This document shows positions 53,014 to 64,000 of a stretch of 64,000 nt of DNA, piece by piece (the first letter of the stretch is position 1; every line of letters begins with the position of its first letter). The notes under the pieces were generated by a model. It searched no databases. It had not been told where the DNA came from and saw only the letters and a list, made by a program, of their open reading frames with translations. Both the position numbers and the translations under genes were made by a program. The stretch is from Xanthomonas arboricola pv. populi. Its GTDB lineage: Bacteria > Pseudomonadota > Gammaproteobacteria > Xanthomonadales > Xanthomonadaceae. The stretch covers positions 1-64,000 of the forward strand of contig NZ_MDEB01000010.1 in NCBI RefSeq assembly GCF_002939945.1. Reading direction: 5' to 3'.

Positions 53014-54090
53014 ATGTCGCTGCCTTCCACCTTCGGACCGAACGCCTTGCTGCGGCGGCTCTCCGTCTTGATCGTCATCGTGGCCTTGATGGCCGGCTGT
53101 CATCCCGATGCCGGTGCCGCACTGCCGAACCAGGCGGCGGCAGGCAAGGACGAGGTCGACCCGGTCGATAAGACTGCGCTTGCGCAGGCATTGAACGCGC
53201 TGCAGCCGCAGCGTCCCGGCGTGACCGACCTATATGTGGTCGGCTTCGCCGGCGATGCCAGCGACGATGTGTTTCGCAACGAGACGCTCTACCTCAAGCA
53301 GCTGTTCGAACAACGCTTCGATGCGCGCGGCCGCGTGGTCGCGCTGGTCAACAACCCCGACAATCTGGACGAGCAGCCGTACGCACCGCTGGCGACCTAC
53401 GACAACCTCTACGAAACGCTCGCCGCAATCGGCAAACGCATGGATCGCAAGGAAGACGCGCTGCTGTTGTTCGTCACCACCCATGGCACCGAAGACCACA
53501 CGCTGTACGTGCAGGTGGACCAGAACGAGGAGGACTTCATCAGCCCGCAGGATCTGCGCCAGGCACTGGACGATGCCGGCATCGGCAATCGCATCATCGT
53601 GCTGTCGGCCTGCTACTCGGGCGGCTTCATTCCGGCGCTGCGTTCGCCGGACACGCTGATCCTCACCGCAGCGCGCGCGGACCGGCCCTCGTTCGGCTGT
53701 GGCAACACCTCCAATGCGACCTACTTCGGCCAGGCCTGGCTGATCGATGCGATGAACCGCAGCGACGACCCGCTGGCCGCGTTCGATATGGCCAAAACAG
53801 CGATCACCGCGCGCGAGAAACAGGATGGCGAATTGCCGTCGTTGCCGCAGCAGTCGCTCGGCAAGCGCATCGCACCGGTGTTGGCACGCTGGCGTGCGGG
53901 ACTACAGGTAGGCGCGGCCGTGGCCTACCCATATCCGCCGCTGGAAACCGCTCCGGATGCTGGGCAGGACCAGGATCCGGAAGCCGATTCCGATAGCAGG
54001 TCGCTGGACAACCCGGCCAAGGCCAAGGTACCGGCCGCACCGGCCAGCCCGCGCAAACCGTCGCCCGTGCAGGCACCCGCGACGCCATGA
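53014..54090 (+). CDS. C13-family (legumain-like) peptidase, lipoprotein
   Basis: A 358-residue protein. An N-terminal hydrophobic segment ends in a lipobox (VALMAGC). The C13-type catalytic pair is visible: His in FVTTHGTEDH and Cys in VLSACYSGGFIPAL. A Pro/Ala-rich tail (PAAPASPRKPSPVQAPATP) ends the protein. Bacterial C13 members are uncommon relatives of legumain and GPI transamidase; substrates are unknown. Start at the ATG that begins the signal region; the gene is followed by a 10-bp hairpin terminator. Confidence 0.85.
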   Translation: MSLPSTFGPNALLRRLSVLIVIVALMAGCHPDAGAALPNQAAAGKDEVDPVDKTALAQALNALQPQRPGVTDLYVVGFAGDASDDVFRNETLYLKQLFEQRFDARGRVVALVNNPDNLDEQPYAPLATYDNLYETLAAIGKRMDRKEDALLLFVTTHGTEDHTLYVQVDQNEEDFISPQDLRQALDDAGIGNRIIVLSACYSGGFIPALRSPDTLILTAARADRPSFGCGNTSNATYFGQAWLIDAMNRSDDPLAAFDMAKTAITAREKQDGELPSLPQQSLGKRIAPVLARWRAGLQVGAAVAYPYPPLETAPDAGQDQDPEADSDSRSLDNPAKAKVPAAPASPRKPSPVQAPATP

Positions 54091-54225
54091 AAATTGCCAC
54101 GCGCTGAGACTAATTCTCATTTCGTCAGCGCTTGCGCAGCCTCGCTACACTTGCCCGGCCAGCCAGCTCCCGCCAGCCAGCATCGATCCCCGCCAGCGCG
54201 CCATCGCCTGCCAGCCCGGATCCCA

Positions 54226-54250
54226 AAACGCCTCCCTCGTGGAGGCGTTT
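54226..54250 (+). terminator. Terminator after the C13 peptidase gene
   Basis: AAACGCCTCC (54226-54235) / GGAGGCGTTT (54241-54250), CTCGT loop, followed by GTGTTT. A-rich left side lets it work in both directions. Confidence 0.75.
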
Positions 54251-54301
54251 GTGTTTCCGGCGATAGGGTTCAAGCGTCAACGAATCAACAAGCAAACACC
54301 G

Positions 54302-54330
54302 TAGGAGCGCATTGATGCGCGACGGGCTCC
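54302..54330. repeat. REP-like GTAGGAGC element
   Basis: GTAGGAGCGCATTGATGCGCG begins here, a single palindromic unit of the GTAGGAGC class seen in Xanthomonas, Stenotrophomonas and Pseudomonas (from memory). A paired version is at 56030-56095. Confidence 0.65.
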
Positions 54331-54364
54331 ACACCAGAACCCCCGCCCCACACACGCCTCCTCT

Positions 54365-55948
54365 TCAGGGGTCGGCACGCTGCAAGCGATACGCCGTGCG
54401 TGCGCTGTACGTCCCGGTCGGCAACGCAGCGCGCACTTCAACGGTGTGCTCGCCAACCTCCAGCACGGTCGGCAACGCGCCACGCCATAGATGCGTGGAC
54501 GGCGTGGCCTCGGGCGAGCGGTCGTAGCCGCGCAACTGCTCGGCCGCATCGTCGCGTACGTTCTCGGCCAGCAGGTGCGGATCGGCGCGCTCCACCCGCT
54601 TCATCGGCTGCCATGCGCCATTGTCGATGCGCATCTCGACGAGGGTGTCGTCCTGGCCCATGAACACATTGGCGTAGATGCCCCAGGCGGCATACGCACC
54701 CTGGCGCAGCACCTTGGGCGCGTGCAGCAGCAGTTGCGCATCATCGACCGAACGCGCGACGTGATAGGCCAGCGTGTAGTCGCCGCCGGGCGCGACCTGC
54801 AGCACCGCGTAGCCGTTGGGCGTGCCGTCGCTCATCGTCGCATCGGGAATGCCGTCGGCGTCCTTGGCACCGGACCAGAACGCACCGCAGGCCGCGCCGA
54901 CGTTGTATTCGTGCAGCGGGCGGGCGCCCTGCCAACCTTCGTCGGCGCCGTGATCGACCTGTCGCTGGGTATGGCTGTGTGCGCTGAGCACCAGCACATG
55001 CGGGAAATCCTTCAACAGGGCGAACAGGCGGCGACGATCGGCATGCCGGAAGGTCTCCTGCCCCGGCGCCGCGTCGAACAACGGAATATGCATGCCCAGC
55101 ACCAGCAGCCGCTCGCGCGGCAGCTGCGCCAGATAGGCCTGCAGGAACGCGAACTGGTCCTCGCGCAGGCCGCCGACATAGGCCGGTTTGCCGCCTGGCG
55201 TATAGATCACATCGTCCAGGAACACGAAGCTGGCGTTGGCCTCTTCCACCGCATAGGTGTCCGGGCCGTAGACGGCACGCCAGCTGTCGAGCGAATTGGC
55301 ATCGCCGGCGTCGACGTTGAGATCGTGATTGCCCGGCACATGGAACCACGGCACGCCCAGTTGGGTCGTGACCTTGTTCAGGGCCGGGTACAGGCTCAGA
55401 TCGTCGCTGACGATATCGCCCAGCGTGGTGCCCAGCCGGGCCGAGGTCTTGCCGACGATCGGTGCCACGATATCGCGCTGGTAATAGCCCACGTCGGTCA
55501 GGCTGGCGGTCTGGCTGTCGGCGAACACCAGCATCTGGAAACCCTCCTTGCCGGCACTGGCGCGCGGGGTCAGCGCAAAATCCCAGTGCTGCGTGTTGCG
55601 CCCGGTTGCGGCGATGCCGGGATATTTGCGCTTGGCCGAACCCTTGGGCGCGTAGTGACGCCAGAAACCCGGCAGTCCGTCGGCGGTTGGCACGAAGCTG
55701 CGCTCGCCCGGCTTGATCACGAACACCGTCTGCCCGTCGCGCACCGGCAGGCGGTAGCGGCCTTGCGCGTCGGTGCGCACCAGCTGCTCGCCATTGGAGA
55801 CGGTCACGTCGCTAATGCCCGGCTCGTCGGCGTTGCGTCCGGCACGCCCGTCGCGTTCTTCGTAGACGATGCCATCGACCACGGCATCGCGTGCGTACGC
55901 GTGTCCGGCGAGCAAACCCAGGGCCAACAGAGCGAAGCGAAGCTGCAT
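54365..55948 (-). CDS. Secreted calcineurin-like phosphoesterase
   Basis: A 527-residue protein with signal peptide MQLRFALLALGLLAGHAYA. An N-terminal beta-sandwich (about 20-105, PGISDVTVSNGEQLVRTDAQGRYRLP) precedes the metallophosphoesterase core: FADSQTAS (Asp), LGDIVSDD, VPGNHDLNVD, LGMHIPLF and SAHSHTQRQ supply the metal ligands. A third beta-rich domain ends the protein. Periplasmic; substrate unknown. The start is the ATG of the signal peptide. Confidence 0.9.
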   Translation of the reverse strand: MQLRFALLALGLLAGHAYARDAVVDGIVYEERDGRAGRNADEPGISDVTVSNGEQLVRTDAQGRYRLPVRDGQTVFVIKPGERSFVPTADGLPGFWRHYAPKGSAKRKYPGIAATGRNTQHWDFALTPRASAGKEGFQMLVFADSQTASLTDVGYYQRDIVAPIVGKTSARLGTTLGDIVSDDLSLYPALNKVTTQLGVPWFHVPGNHDLNVDAGDANSLDSWRAVYGPDTYAVEEANASFVFLDDVIYTPGGKPAYVGGLREDQFAFLQAYLAQLPRERLLVLGMHIPLFDAAPGQETFRHADRRRLFALLKDFPHVLVLSAHSHTQRQVDHGADEGWQGARPLHEYNVGAACGAFWSGAKDADGIPDATMSDGTPNGYAVLQVAPGGDYTLAYHVARSVDDAQLLLHAPKVLRQGAYAAWGIYANVFMGQDDTLVEMRIDNGAWQPMKRVERADPHLLAENVRDDAAEQLRGYDRSPEATPSTHLWRGALPTVLEVGEHTVEVRAALPTGTYSARTAYRLQRADP

Positions 55949-56029
55949 GCGTTTTCCCGCGCGAAGATCAGCGGAAATTGTACCCGCCATCGCCAGGCGC
56001 ACGGCGCGAAAGACACGCCGACACATTCC

Positions 56030-56095
56030 GTAGGAGCGCACCTGGGCGCGACGGGCATTACCGATAACGCCCGTCGCGCCCGGGTGCGCTCCTAC
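56030..56095. repeat. Paired REP elements after hisIE
   Basis: Two 27-base arms, GTAGGAGCGCACCTGGGCG at 56030 onward and its complement ending at 56095, with one mismatch and a 12-base loop (56057-56068). It begins 10 bases past the hisIE stop on the minus strand, so it sits at the 3' end of the his operon transcript, where it could stabilise or end it. Confidence 0.8.
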
Positions 56096-56104
56096 ATGAC
56101 TACG

Positions 56105-56725
56105 TTACTTGTGCCGCGACTCCAGCAACGCCACCGCATCGCCCAGGCCCAGGCCGCGCGCGCGCAGCAGCACGATCAGGTGATAGAGCAGATCGGCAGA
56201 CTCACCGAGCAACTCGGCATCGCCCTGCACCACGCCGGCCAACGCGGTTTCCACGCCCTCCTCCCCCACCTTCTGCGCGATGCGGCGGATGCCTTGCTCG
56301 AACAGCTTGGTGGTGTAGCTGCCGTGCGGGCGCTCCTGCTCGCGCGTGGCGATCAAGGCATCCAGGTTGCCGAGGAACTGGCCGGGCGCGGTAGGAAAGC
56401 AGCTGGTGCGGCCAAGATGGCAGGTCGGCCCACGCGGGCGCGCCTGCACCAGCAGCGTGTCGGCGTCGCAATCGGTCTCGATCGACACCACGTGCAACAC
56501 GTTCCCCGAGCTCTCGCCCTTGGTCCACAGGCGCTGCTTGCTGCGGCTGAAGAAGGTCACTTCGCCACGTTGCTGCGTCACGGCCAGCGCTTCGGCGTTC
56601 ATGTAGCCCAGCATCAGCACGCGCAGGTTGTCGGCGTCCTGCACGACCACCGGCAACAAACCATCGCCCTTGCTCCAGTCCAGCGCGGCGAGGGGGTCGC
56701 CCAATGCTGTTTCGTTACTGCCCAT
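56105..56725 (-). CDS. hisI: Bifunctional phosphoribosyl-AMP cyclohydrolase/phosphoribosyl-ATP pyrophosphatase
   Basis: HisIE fusion, 206 residues. Residues 1-115 are the HisI cyclohydrolase ([21 protein letters not shown]; Zn/Mg sites in [20 protein letters not shown]). Residues 120-206 are the HisE pyrophosphatase ([27 protein letters not shown]). Catalyses steps 2 and 3 of histidine synthesis. Start overlaps hisF by 11 bases. Last gene of the his operon. Confidence 0.96.
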   Translation of the reverse strand: MGSNETALGDPLAALDWSKGDGLLPVVVQDADNLRVLMLGYMNAEALAVTQQRGEVTFFSRSKQRLWTKGESSGNVLHVVSIETDCDADTLLVQARPRGPTCHLGRTSCFPTAPGQFLGNLDALIATREQERPHGSYTTKLFEQGIRRIAQKVGEEGVETALAGVVQGDAELLGESADLLYHLIVLLRARGLGLGDAVALLESRHK

Positions 56726-57491
56726 CACGTACCTCGATCTGTTGCGCGCGCAGGAATTGCTTGAGTTCCGGGATCGGAATCGCGCCGCTGTGAAACACGC
56801 TCGCCGCCAGCGCGCCATCCACATCGGCCTGGTCGAACACATCGGCAAAATGCTGCATCTGCCCGGCGCCGCCGGAGGCGATCAACGGCACGCGGCACAG
56901 CGCGCGCACCTGACGCAGCTGCGCGATGTCGTAGCCGCGCCGCACGCCATCGTTGTCCATGCAATTGAGCACGATCTCGCCGGCGCCCAGGCGCTGCGCT
57001 TCGGCCACCCACTCCAGCGTGCGCATCGGCAAGGCCTGGGTCTTGCTCGGATCGCCGGTGTAACGGCGCACGCGCCACTGCCCGTCCTGCTCGCGGATCG
57101 AGTCGACACCGACCACCACGCATTGCACGCCGAAGGCGTCGGCCAGCTCGGAGATCAATTGCGGCCTGCCAAGCGCCGGCGAGTTGATCGAAATCTTGTC
57201 GGCACCGGCATGCAGCACGGCGCGCGCCGTTTCCACATCGCGGATGCCGCCGGCCACGCAGAACGGAATATCGATCAGCCGCGCAACCCGCTCGACCCAG
57301 GTGTAATCGACCGAGCGCCCTTCCGGGCTGGCACCGATGTCGTAGAACACCAGCTCGTCGGCACCTTGCGCGCGATAACGCAGCGCCAGTTCGACGATGT
57401 CGCCCATGTCGATGTGGTCGCGGAACTTGACGCCCTTGACCACGCGCCCGTCGCGCACGTCCAGGCAGGGAATGATGCGGCGGCTCAGCAT
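56715..57491 (-). CDS. hisF: Imidazole glycerol phosphate synthase subunit HisF
   Basis: A 258-residue (beta-alpha)8 barrel cyclase. Asp11 ([15 protein letters not shown]) and the second catalytic Asp (VVVGVDS) are present. It accepts ammonia from HisH. Overlaps hisA by 7 bases. Confidence 0.97.
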   Translation of the reverse strand: MLSRRIIPCLDVRDGRVVKGVKFRDHIDMGDIVELALRYRAQGADELVFYDIGASPEGRSVDYTWVERVARLIDIPFCVAGGIRDVETARAVLHAGADKISINSPALGRPQLISELADAFGVQCVVVGVDSIREQDGQWRVRRYTGDPSKTQALPMRTLEWVAEAQRLGAGEIVLNCMDNDGVRRGYDIAQLRQVRALCRVPLIASGGAGQMQHFADVFDQADVDGALAASVFHSGAIPIPELKQFLRAQQIEVRDGQ

Positions 57492-58219
57492 GCCAGTGCC
57501 TCCTTCAATACCAGATGTCCTTCCAGCAGGGCCTTGCCGAGCACGATGCCGGCGCAGCCGGCAGCCTTGGCGGCCGCGACATCGGCCAGATTGCGCGCAC
57601 CGCCGGACACCTGCACCTGCAACTGCGGCGCCAGCATGCGCAGGTGCGCGTACAGGTCCATGTTGGGGCCGGACAACATCCCGTCGCGCGCAATGTCGGT
57701 GCATAGCAGATGTTGCAGGCCGGCCTGCGCGTAACGCACGGTCAACTGATCCAGGGTGGCCTCGGCTGCTTCGGTCCAGCCATGCACCGGCAATTGCCAT
57801 ACGCCGTCGGCGTCCTGACGCGTGTCCAGCGCGATGGTCAGCCGGTCGGCACCGAATTCCTGCAGCCAGCCGATGACGGTGTCGGCCTGGCGCACCGCCA
57901 ACGAGCCGATCACCACGCGCGCGGCGCCGGCATCGAGGATGCGCGCCACATCCTCGCGTGAGCGCACGCCACCGCCGGTCTGCACCTGCAAGCCGGTGGC
58001 ACGGGCGATCTCGCCGAGTGTGCTCGCCAGCGTATAACCGCCGGCCTTTGCCGCATCCAGATCGACCAGATGCATCCACTGCGCGCCGGCATCGGCAAAC
58101 GCCTGCGCGCGTGGCAGCACATCGTCGCCGTACTGCGTCTCGCGCGCGTAGTCGCCTTGCAGCAGGCGCACCACGCAGCCGTTGCGGATATCCAGCGCCG
58201 GGTAAACGGTGAAACTCAT
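57485..58219 (-). CDS. hisA: Phosphoribosylformimino-5-aminoimidazole carboxamide ribotide isomerase
   Basis: A 244-residue barrel isomerase. [19 protein letters not shown] carries the catalytic Asp10, and [15 protein letters not shown] the second Asp. Half-barrel repeat with HisF. Overlaps hisH by 4 bases (ATGA). Confidence 0.97.
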   Translation of the reverse strand: MSFTVYPALDIRNGCVVRLLQGDYARETQYGDDVLPRAQAFADAGAQWMHLVDLDAAKAGGYTLASTLGEIARATGLQVQTGGGVRSREDVARILDAGAARVVIGSLAVRQADTVIGWLQEFGADRLTIALDTRQDADGVWQLPVHGWTEAAEATLDQLTVRYAQAGLQHLLCTDIARDGMLSGPNMDLYAHLRMLAPQLQVQVSGGARNLADVAAAKAAGCAGIVLGKALLEGHLVLKEALAC

Positions 58220-58818
58220 GGGAAGCTCATCTCAAGAAAATTGCGCAGGATGCGTGCACCGGTCTCGGCCGAACGCTCGGGGTGGAACTGCGCGCCGCAG
58301 CGCAGGCCTTGCTGCACCACTGCGGTGAACAGACCGCCGTGATCGCAGGCGGCCACGGTGTCTGCCGTCACCGGCGCGGCATAACCATGCACGAAATAGG
58401 CGCTGGCGCGTTCCGGCAAGCCGGCCAGCAACGCAGATGCGCGCATCGGCACCAGCTGATTCCAGCCCATATGCGGCACGCGGATGCCGAGCGCCGGCGT
58501 CATGTGCCGCACGATGCCCGGCAGCAAGCCCAGGCAATCGACATCGCCTTCTTCGGAATGTTCGAACAGCAACTGCATGCCCAGGCAGATGCCGATCAGC
58601 GGCACCTGCAATTGCCGCAACGGCTCGACCAGGCCCTGTGCGCGCAGGCGCGACATCGCCTCGGGTGCGGCGCCGACGCCAGGCAGGATCACGCGGTCTG
58701 CTCCCTGCAAGCCTTCTGCATCGCGTACCAGGCGCGCTTCCACGCCCAGCCGCTCCAATGCGTAGCGCACCGAGCCCAGGTTGGCGCCGCCGGCATCGAT
58801 CAACGCGACATCGGTCAT
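58216..58818 (-). CDS. hisH: Imidazole glycerol phosphate synthase subunit HisH
   Basis: A 200-residue class I glutamine amidotransferase. The triad is Cys78 (GICLGMQ), His179 and Glu181 (FHPERS). Supplies ammonia to HisF. Start overlaps the hisB stop (58818/58815). Confidence 0.97.
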   Translation of the reverse strand: MTDVALIDAGGANLGSVRYALERLGVEARLVRDAEGLQGADRVILPGVGAAPEAMSRLRAQGLVEPLRQLQVPLIGICLGMQLLFEHSEEGDVDCLGLLPGIVRHMTPALGIRVPHMGWNQLVPMRASALLAGLPERASAYFVHGYAAPVTADTVAACDHGGLFTAVVQQGLRCGAQFHPERSAETGARILRNFLEMSFP

Positions 58819-59942
58819 AGCGCACCCTTGGTGGTGGGCAAGGCGGTGCCTTCGCGACGGATCGCCTGACGCAGCGCACGCGCCAGGGCCTTGAAGCAGG
58901 CTTCGACCTTGTGATGATCGTTCTCGCCACGCACGCTCAAGTGCAGGTTCAGGCCGGAGGCATCGCAGATCGAGCGGAAGAAATGCGGCACCAGCTCGGT
59001 CGGCATGTCGCCCACGCGTTCGCGCTTGAACTCGCCTTCGAACACGAAGTATGGCCGGCCGCTGAAGTCCAGCGCGGCGCTGGCGATGGTTTCGTCCATC
59101 GGCAACGTGAAGCCATGCTGGGTGGTATCGCCGGCCACACGCCACGGGCTGTCTCCGGGATCGAAGCCGTAACGGCCGATGCCGCGCTTGTCGCCCAGCG
59201 CTTCGCGCAAGGCCTGGCCCAGCGCCAGACCGGTGTCTTCGATGGTGTGGTGCTCGTCGATATGCAGATCGCCTTCGGCTCGGATATCCAGCGCAAAGCC
59301 GCCGTGCTTGCCGATCTGTTCCAGCATATGGTCGAAGAACGGCAGGCCGGTGGCGGTGCGCGGTTCGGCCACGCGATCCAGATCCAGTTCGACGCGGATT
59401 TTGGTTTCCTTGGTATTGCGCTGGACCACCGCACGCCGTGGCGCATCGGCCAGTTCGTGTGCGATGCCAGGCCAGTCCCACTCGCCGCCGAACTCGTCGG
59501 TGCGCAGCTGGAAACCGCGGATATTGAGGTTCTGCGCAAATTGAATGTCGGTGATGCGGTCGCCCACCATCGCCGAGCGTGCCCAGTCGACCGTGCGGTC
59601 CTGCAGGTAAGGCACCATCAGGCCGACACCGGGTTTGCGCGTGGGCGCGTTGTCGGCCGGCCAGCTGCAATCGATCAACACTTCGCGGAACGCGATGCCC
59701 TGGCTGGCGAAGATCTGCAGCATGAGGTTGTTGGGGCCATCGAAGGACGCACGCGGATAGCTCTCGCTGCCCAGCCCGTCCTGGTTGCTGACAATGACGA
59801 ACTGATAGCCGGCATCGCGCAACTTCAGCATCGCAGGAATCACGTTGTCGACCAGGCGCAGTTTTTCGTAGGCGTCGATCTGGTAATCGGCCGGCTCGGT
59901 GATCAGCGTTCCATCACGGTCGACGAAAAGAATCGGGGTCAT
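58815..59942 (-). CDS. hisB: Bifunctional histidinol-phosphatase/imidazoleglycerol-phosphate dehydratase
   Basis: A 375-residue fusion. Residues 1-165 are a HAD phosphatase ([14 protein letters not shown]). Residues 185-375 are the Mn-dependent IGP dehydratase with paired HHxxE motifs ([35 protein letters not shown]). Start overlaps the hisC stop by 4 bases. Confidence 0.97.
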   Translation of the reverse strand: MTPILFVDRDGTLITEPADYQIDAYEKLRLVDNVIPAMLKLRDAGYQFVIVSNQDGLGSESYPRASFDGPNNLMLQIFASQGIAFREVLIDCSWPADNAPTRKPGVGLMVPYLQDRTVDWARSAMVGDRITDIQFAQNLNIRGFQLRTDEFGGEWDWPGIAHELADAPRRAVVQRNTKETKIRVELDLDRVAEPRTATGLPFFDHMLEQIGKHGGFALDIRAEGDLHIDEHHTIEDTGLALGQALREALGDKRGIGRYGFDPGDSPWRVAGDTTQHGFTLPMDETIASAALDFSGRPYFVFEGEFKRERVGDMPTELVPHFFRSICDASGLNLHLSVRGENDHHKVEACFKALARALRQAIRREGTALPTTKGAL

Positions 59943-61026
59943 GCGGCGGCCTCCTGCTTGCGTTGCAGCGCACTCAGCACGCGCGCGTTCTGTTCGGGCG
60001 TACCCAGGGTGATGCGCAGTGCATCGGACAGCTGCGCAACCGCGCGTTGATCGCGCACCACCACACCGGCTTCCAGCAGCGCCTGAAATGCCGCTTCGGC
60101 ATCGTCGAAACGCACCAGCAAAAAATTGCCCTGCGACGGATACACCTGACGCACGCCGGCCAGCTGCTCGAGCGCGGTGTGCACGCGCGTGCGCTCGCTG
60201 CGTACCTCGGCGATGCGCCGACGCGTGACCTCCAGCGCCGGCGCGGACAAGGCCTGTTCGGCCATTGCCGCGCACGGCGTTGGCACCGGGTACGGCGCCT
60301 GGCAGCGCCGCAGCACGGCGATCAGCTCGGCGTTGGCGATCAGGCTGCCGATACGTGCCGCCGCCAGCGCATGCGCCTTGGACAGCGTGCGCAACACCGC
60401 CAGATTGTCGTAGCGCGCAAGCAGGCCCACTGCCGACGGTACGTCGGAGAATTCGCCATAGGCTTCGTCAACCACCACCAGCGCCCTGCCCCGCAGGGCC
60501 TGCAAGGCGGTTTCGATGTCGTCCAGGGCAATCGCCGAGCCGGCCGGGTTGGACGGCGAACACAGGAACACCAGCTTGGCCCGCGAGGCCAGCACTGCCG
60601 CGACGATCGCCGGGATATCCGCGTGGAAACCGTCCGGTCCATCCACCAGCGGCACCTCGACCAGGGGGGCGTTCTGCAGGCGCGCGCAGACTGCGTACAT
60701 GCCGAACACCGGCGGGGTCACCACAACCGCATCGCGCCCGGGCACGCACAGGCCGCGCACCAGCAGATCGATTGCCTCGTCGCTGCCACGGCCGATCAAC
60801 AGCTGCTCGGGCGTACAGCCATACAACCCCGCCAATGCAGCGCGCAGACCCTTGGGCTGCGGATCCGGGTAGCGCCGCGTGCTGCCGTTGGGATCGGCAG
60901 GATTGCCCCAGGCCGACTCGTTGGCGTTGAGCCACACATCGCCCTGCAAGGCGCTGGTGCGTGCCGACGAATAGCCGGCGAAGGCACGCAGGTCTTCACG
61001 CACCAGTTCCAGAATCGATGGCGTAC

Positions 61027-61030
<4 letters not shown>
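59939..61030 (-). CDS. hisC: Histidinol-phosphate aminotransferase
   Basis: A 363-residue PLP aminotransferase. The PLP lysine is in [31 protein letters not shown] and DEAYGEFS are typical. Overlaps hisD by 4 bases (61030/61027). Confidence 0.96.
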
Positions 61031-63242
<2,212 letters not shown>

Positions 63243-63569
63243 TCAGTGGGATTCGACAGGGCGCGACGATTGCTCGCGCAGGGCCTCGGCATAGCCGCCG
63301 GCGCCATGTTCCAGGGTGCGTGCAACGCGCCCGATGGTGGTCACGCTGACCTGGGTCAGCTCGTGGATTTCGCGATACGGCACGCCCTTGATCAACAAGG
63401 GCACCACCCGCCAGCGGTCGGACATGGCCTCCAGCTCGGCGGGCGTACACAGGTCGCGCAAAAAGGCCTCGACCGCGCTGGGCTCCTTCAGGCACGCCAG
63501 CGCATCGGCCAGCATCTTGAGGGAGGCGGCGGCATCGGTACTTTCGCGGGGGGCGGGTCGTTGTTTCAT
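63243..63569 (-). CDS. TrpR/YerC-family regulator of the his operon
   Basis: A 108-residue TrpR-superfamily protein of the YerC/YecD type: DLCTPAELEAMSDRWRVVPLLIKGVPYREI, then HTH SVTTIGRVARTLEHGAGGYAEAL. First gene of the his transcript, 9 bases before hisG, so it probably represses the operon in response to histidine. No Shine-Dalgarno lies before the ATG at 63569; the operator and promoter begin one base upstream, so it may be leaderless. An internal ATG (63515) is an alternative start but also has no Shine-Dalgarno. Confidence 0.88.
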   Translation of the reverse strand: MKQRPAPRESTDAAASLKMLADALACLKEPSAVEAFLRDLCTPAELEAMSDRWRVVPLLIKGVPYREIHELTQVSVTTIGRVARTLEHGAGGYAEALREQSSRPVESH

Positions 63570-63570
63570 T

Positions 63571-63606
63571 GCGTTAATGTAATAGCGTGTTACTACATTA
63601 GCGCAA
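63571..63606 (-). promoter_or_regulatory. Operator and promoter of the his operon
   Basis: Inverted repeat GCGTTAATGTA (63571-63581) / TACATTAGCGC (63594-63604), 10 of 11 pairing, 12-base spacer. On the minus strand -35 TTGCGC (63601-63606) lies 16 bases before -10 TATTAC, inside the repeat. Transcription would start within a few bases of the regulator ATG (63569). A repressor bound here would cover the promoter, which fits TrpR-type autoregulation. Confidence 0.65.
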
Positions 63607-63786
63607 ACACGGGCTGCGGGACAAGTCCGACGGGCAAAGCGTTCAGAGAAGTCCCGGATCGGGCGATGGATCAGAAAACGCTCAACCCACCGACACTAAG
63701 GTGCCAGTGGGCCTGTCCATGCCTGGGTACGCGGTGAGCGCCGCTGCCTGTCTTTACAGGCCTGGCGGTGCCATCTCACAGCTTCC

Positions 63787-63818
63787 GGTGGCGTCAACCG
63801 CCGTTGACGCCACCGGCC
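63787..63818 (-). terminator. Hairpin across the hisS stop codon
   Basis: A perfect 14-bp stem CCGGTGGCGTCAAC (63787-63800) / GTTGACGCCACCGG (63805-63818), 4-base loop CGCC. The hisS stop codon (63796-63798) is inside it. No T run follows on the minus strand, so Rho-independent termination is doubtful; it could block 3' exonucleases. Confidence 0.6.
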
Positions 63819-64000
63819 ACCAGCATCGCCCTGGCCTGCTCCAGCTCCACCAGCAAGGTGCTGGCCAGCTCGTCGCGGGCCACGTCGAACTGCTGCTCGC
63901 GCACGAGGTCCTTGACCGCCACCACCCCACGCGCCAGCTCGTCGTCGCCGGCCAGCACCACGAAGCGGATGCCCGCGCGGGCGGCGTACTGGAATTGCTT
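63796..64000 (-). CDS. hisS: Histidyl-tRNA synthetase, C-terminal part
   Basis: The last 68 codons of a gene that continues past the right end: [20 protein letters not shown] and then [20 protein letters not shown] match the anticodon-binding domain of HisRS, ending GGVNGG. It runs toward the his operon, with about 225 bases to the regulator ATG. Linkage of hisS to the his genes is known in xanthomonads; a role in histidine sensing is only inferred. Confidence 0.85.

Noticed and set aside
63604..63795. Histidine attenuator leader peptide
   Set aside because: Searched by eye on the minus strand for a run of His codons and terminator/antiterminator stems; none found.

Overview
The window is a high-GC gammaproteobacterial chromosome segment that I assign to Xanthomonas. 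It carries the whole rpf (regulation of pathogenicity factors) locus in its Xanthomonas arrangement: acnB, rpfA/acnA, rpfB, rpfF, rpfC, rpfG, lysS, prfB, rpfD, an acyltransferase, recJ, rpfE, greA. The intergenic repeats also look typical of that lineage. No rRNA, tRNA, CRISPR array, insertion sequence or prophage was recognised. Gene starts were chosen from ribosome binding sites, overlaps and family lengths.

Layout. 1-800: non-coding, built of palindromic repeats. 0.8-8.1 kb: an alpha/beta hydrolase, aconitase B, a VapBC-type toxin-antitoxin pair, then aconitase A (rpfA) divergently. 8.3-25.8 kb: rpf cluster. rpfB and rpfF make and process the fatty-acid signal DSF; rpfG-rpfC (minus strand, ATGA overlap, no rpfH between them) form the DSF-sensing two-component system that ends in a c-di-GMP phosphodiesterase. 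lysS, prfB (with its programmed +1 frameshift), rpfD, recJ and rpfE follow. 25.8-32.1 kb: a minus-strand chain dapB-carA-membrane protein-carB-greA-rpfE-recJ with many 4-base overlaps. 32.4-37.1 kb: MOSC protein plus PLP aminotransferase, and the feoA-feoB ferrous iron importer with a candidate Fur box. 37.2-40.9 kb (plus strand): enoyl-CoA hydratase, HMG-CoA lyase, an SDR dehydrogenase, the EF-P paralogue gene yeiP and a small lipoprotein. 40.9-46.8 kb: a DUF4105-type protein, a small secreted protein, a D-2-hydroxyacid dehydrogenase divergent from serA, and a NUDIX protein. 46.9-50.0 kb: two tandem paralogous APC amino acid transporters. 50.7-52.7 kb: methionine salvage genes mtnB-mtnD-mtnC. 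53.0-55.9 kb: a C13-type peptidase lipoprotein and a secreted calcineurin-like phosphoesterase. 56.1-64.0 kb: an uninterrupted histidine operon (TrpR-like regulator, hisG-D-C-B-H-A-F-IE), with the end of hisS upstream.

Most unusual parts. (1) rpfF and rpfC, and the 950 bases before rpfF, have lower GC than their neighbours, and both proteins differ a lot from the Xanthomonas campestris versions as I remember them, although the catalytic and phosphorelay residues are intact. A terminator now separates rpfB from rpfF. This looks like an allelic replacement of the signal synthase-sensor pair inside an otherwise standard rpf locus. (2) A two-part palindromic repeat family (here called A and B) occurs at 0.1-0.75, 22.5-23.05 and 50.1-50.55 kb. 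(3) The TrpR-like his regulator has an inverted-repeat operator almost touching its start codon, consistent with a leaderless, self-controlled transcript.
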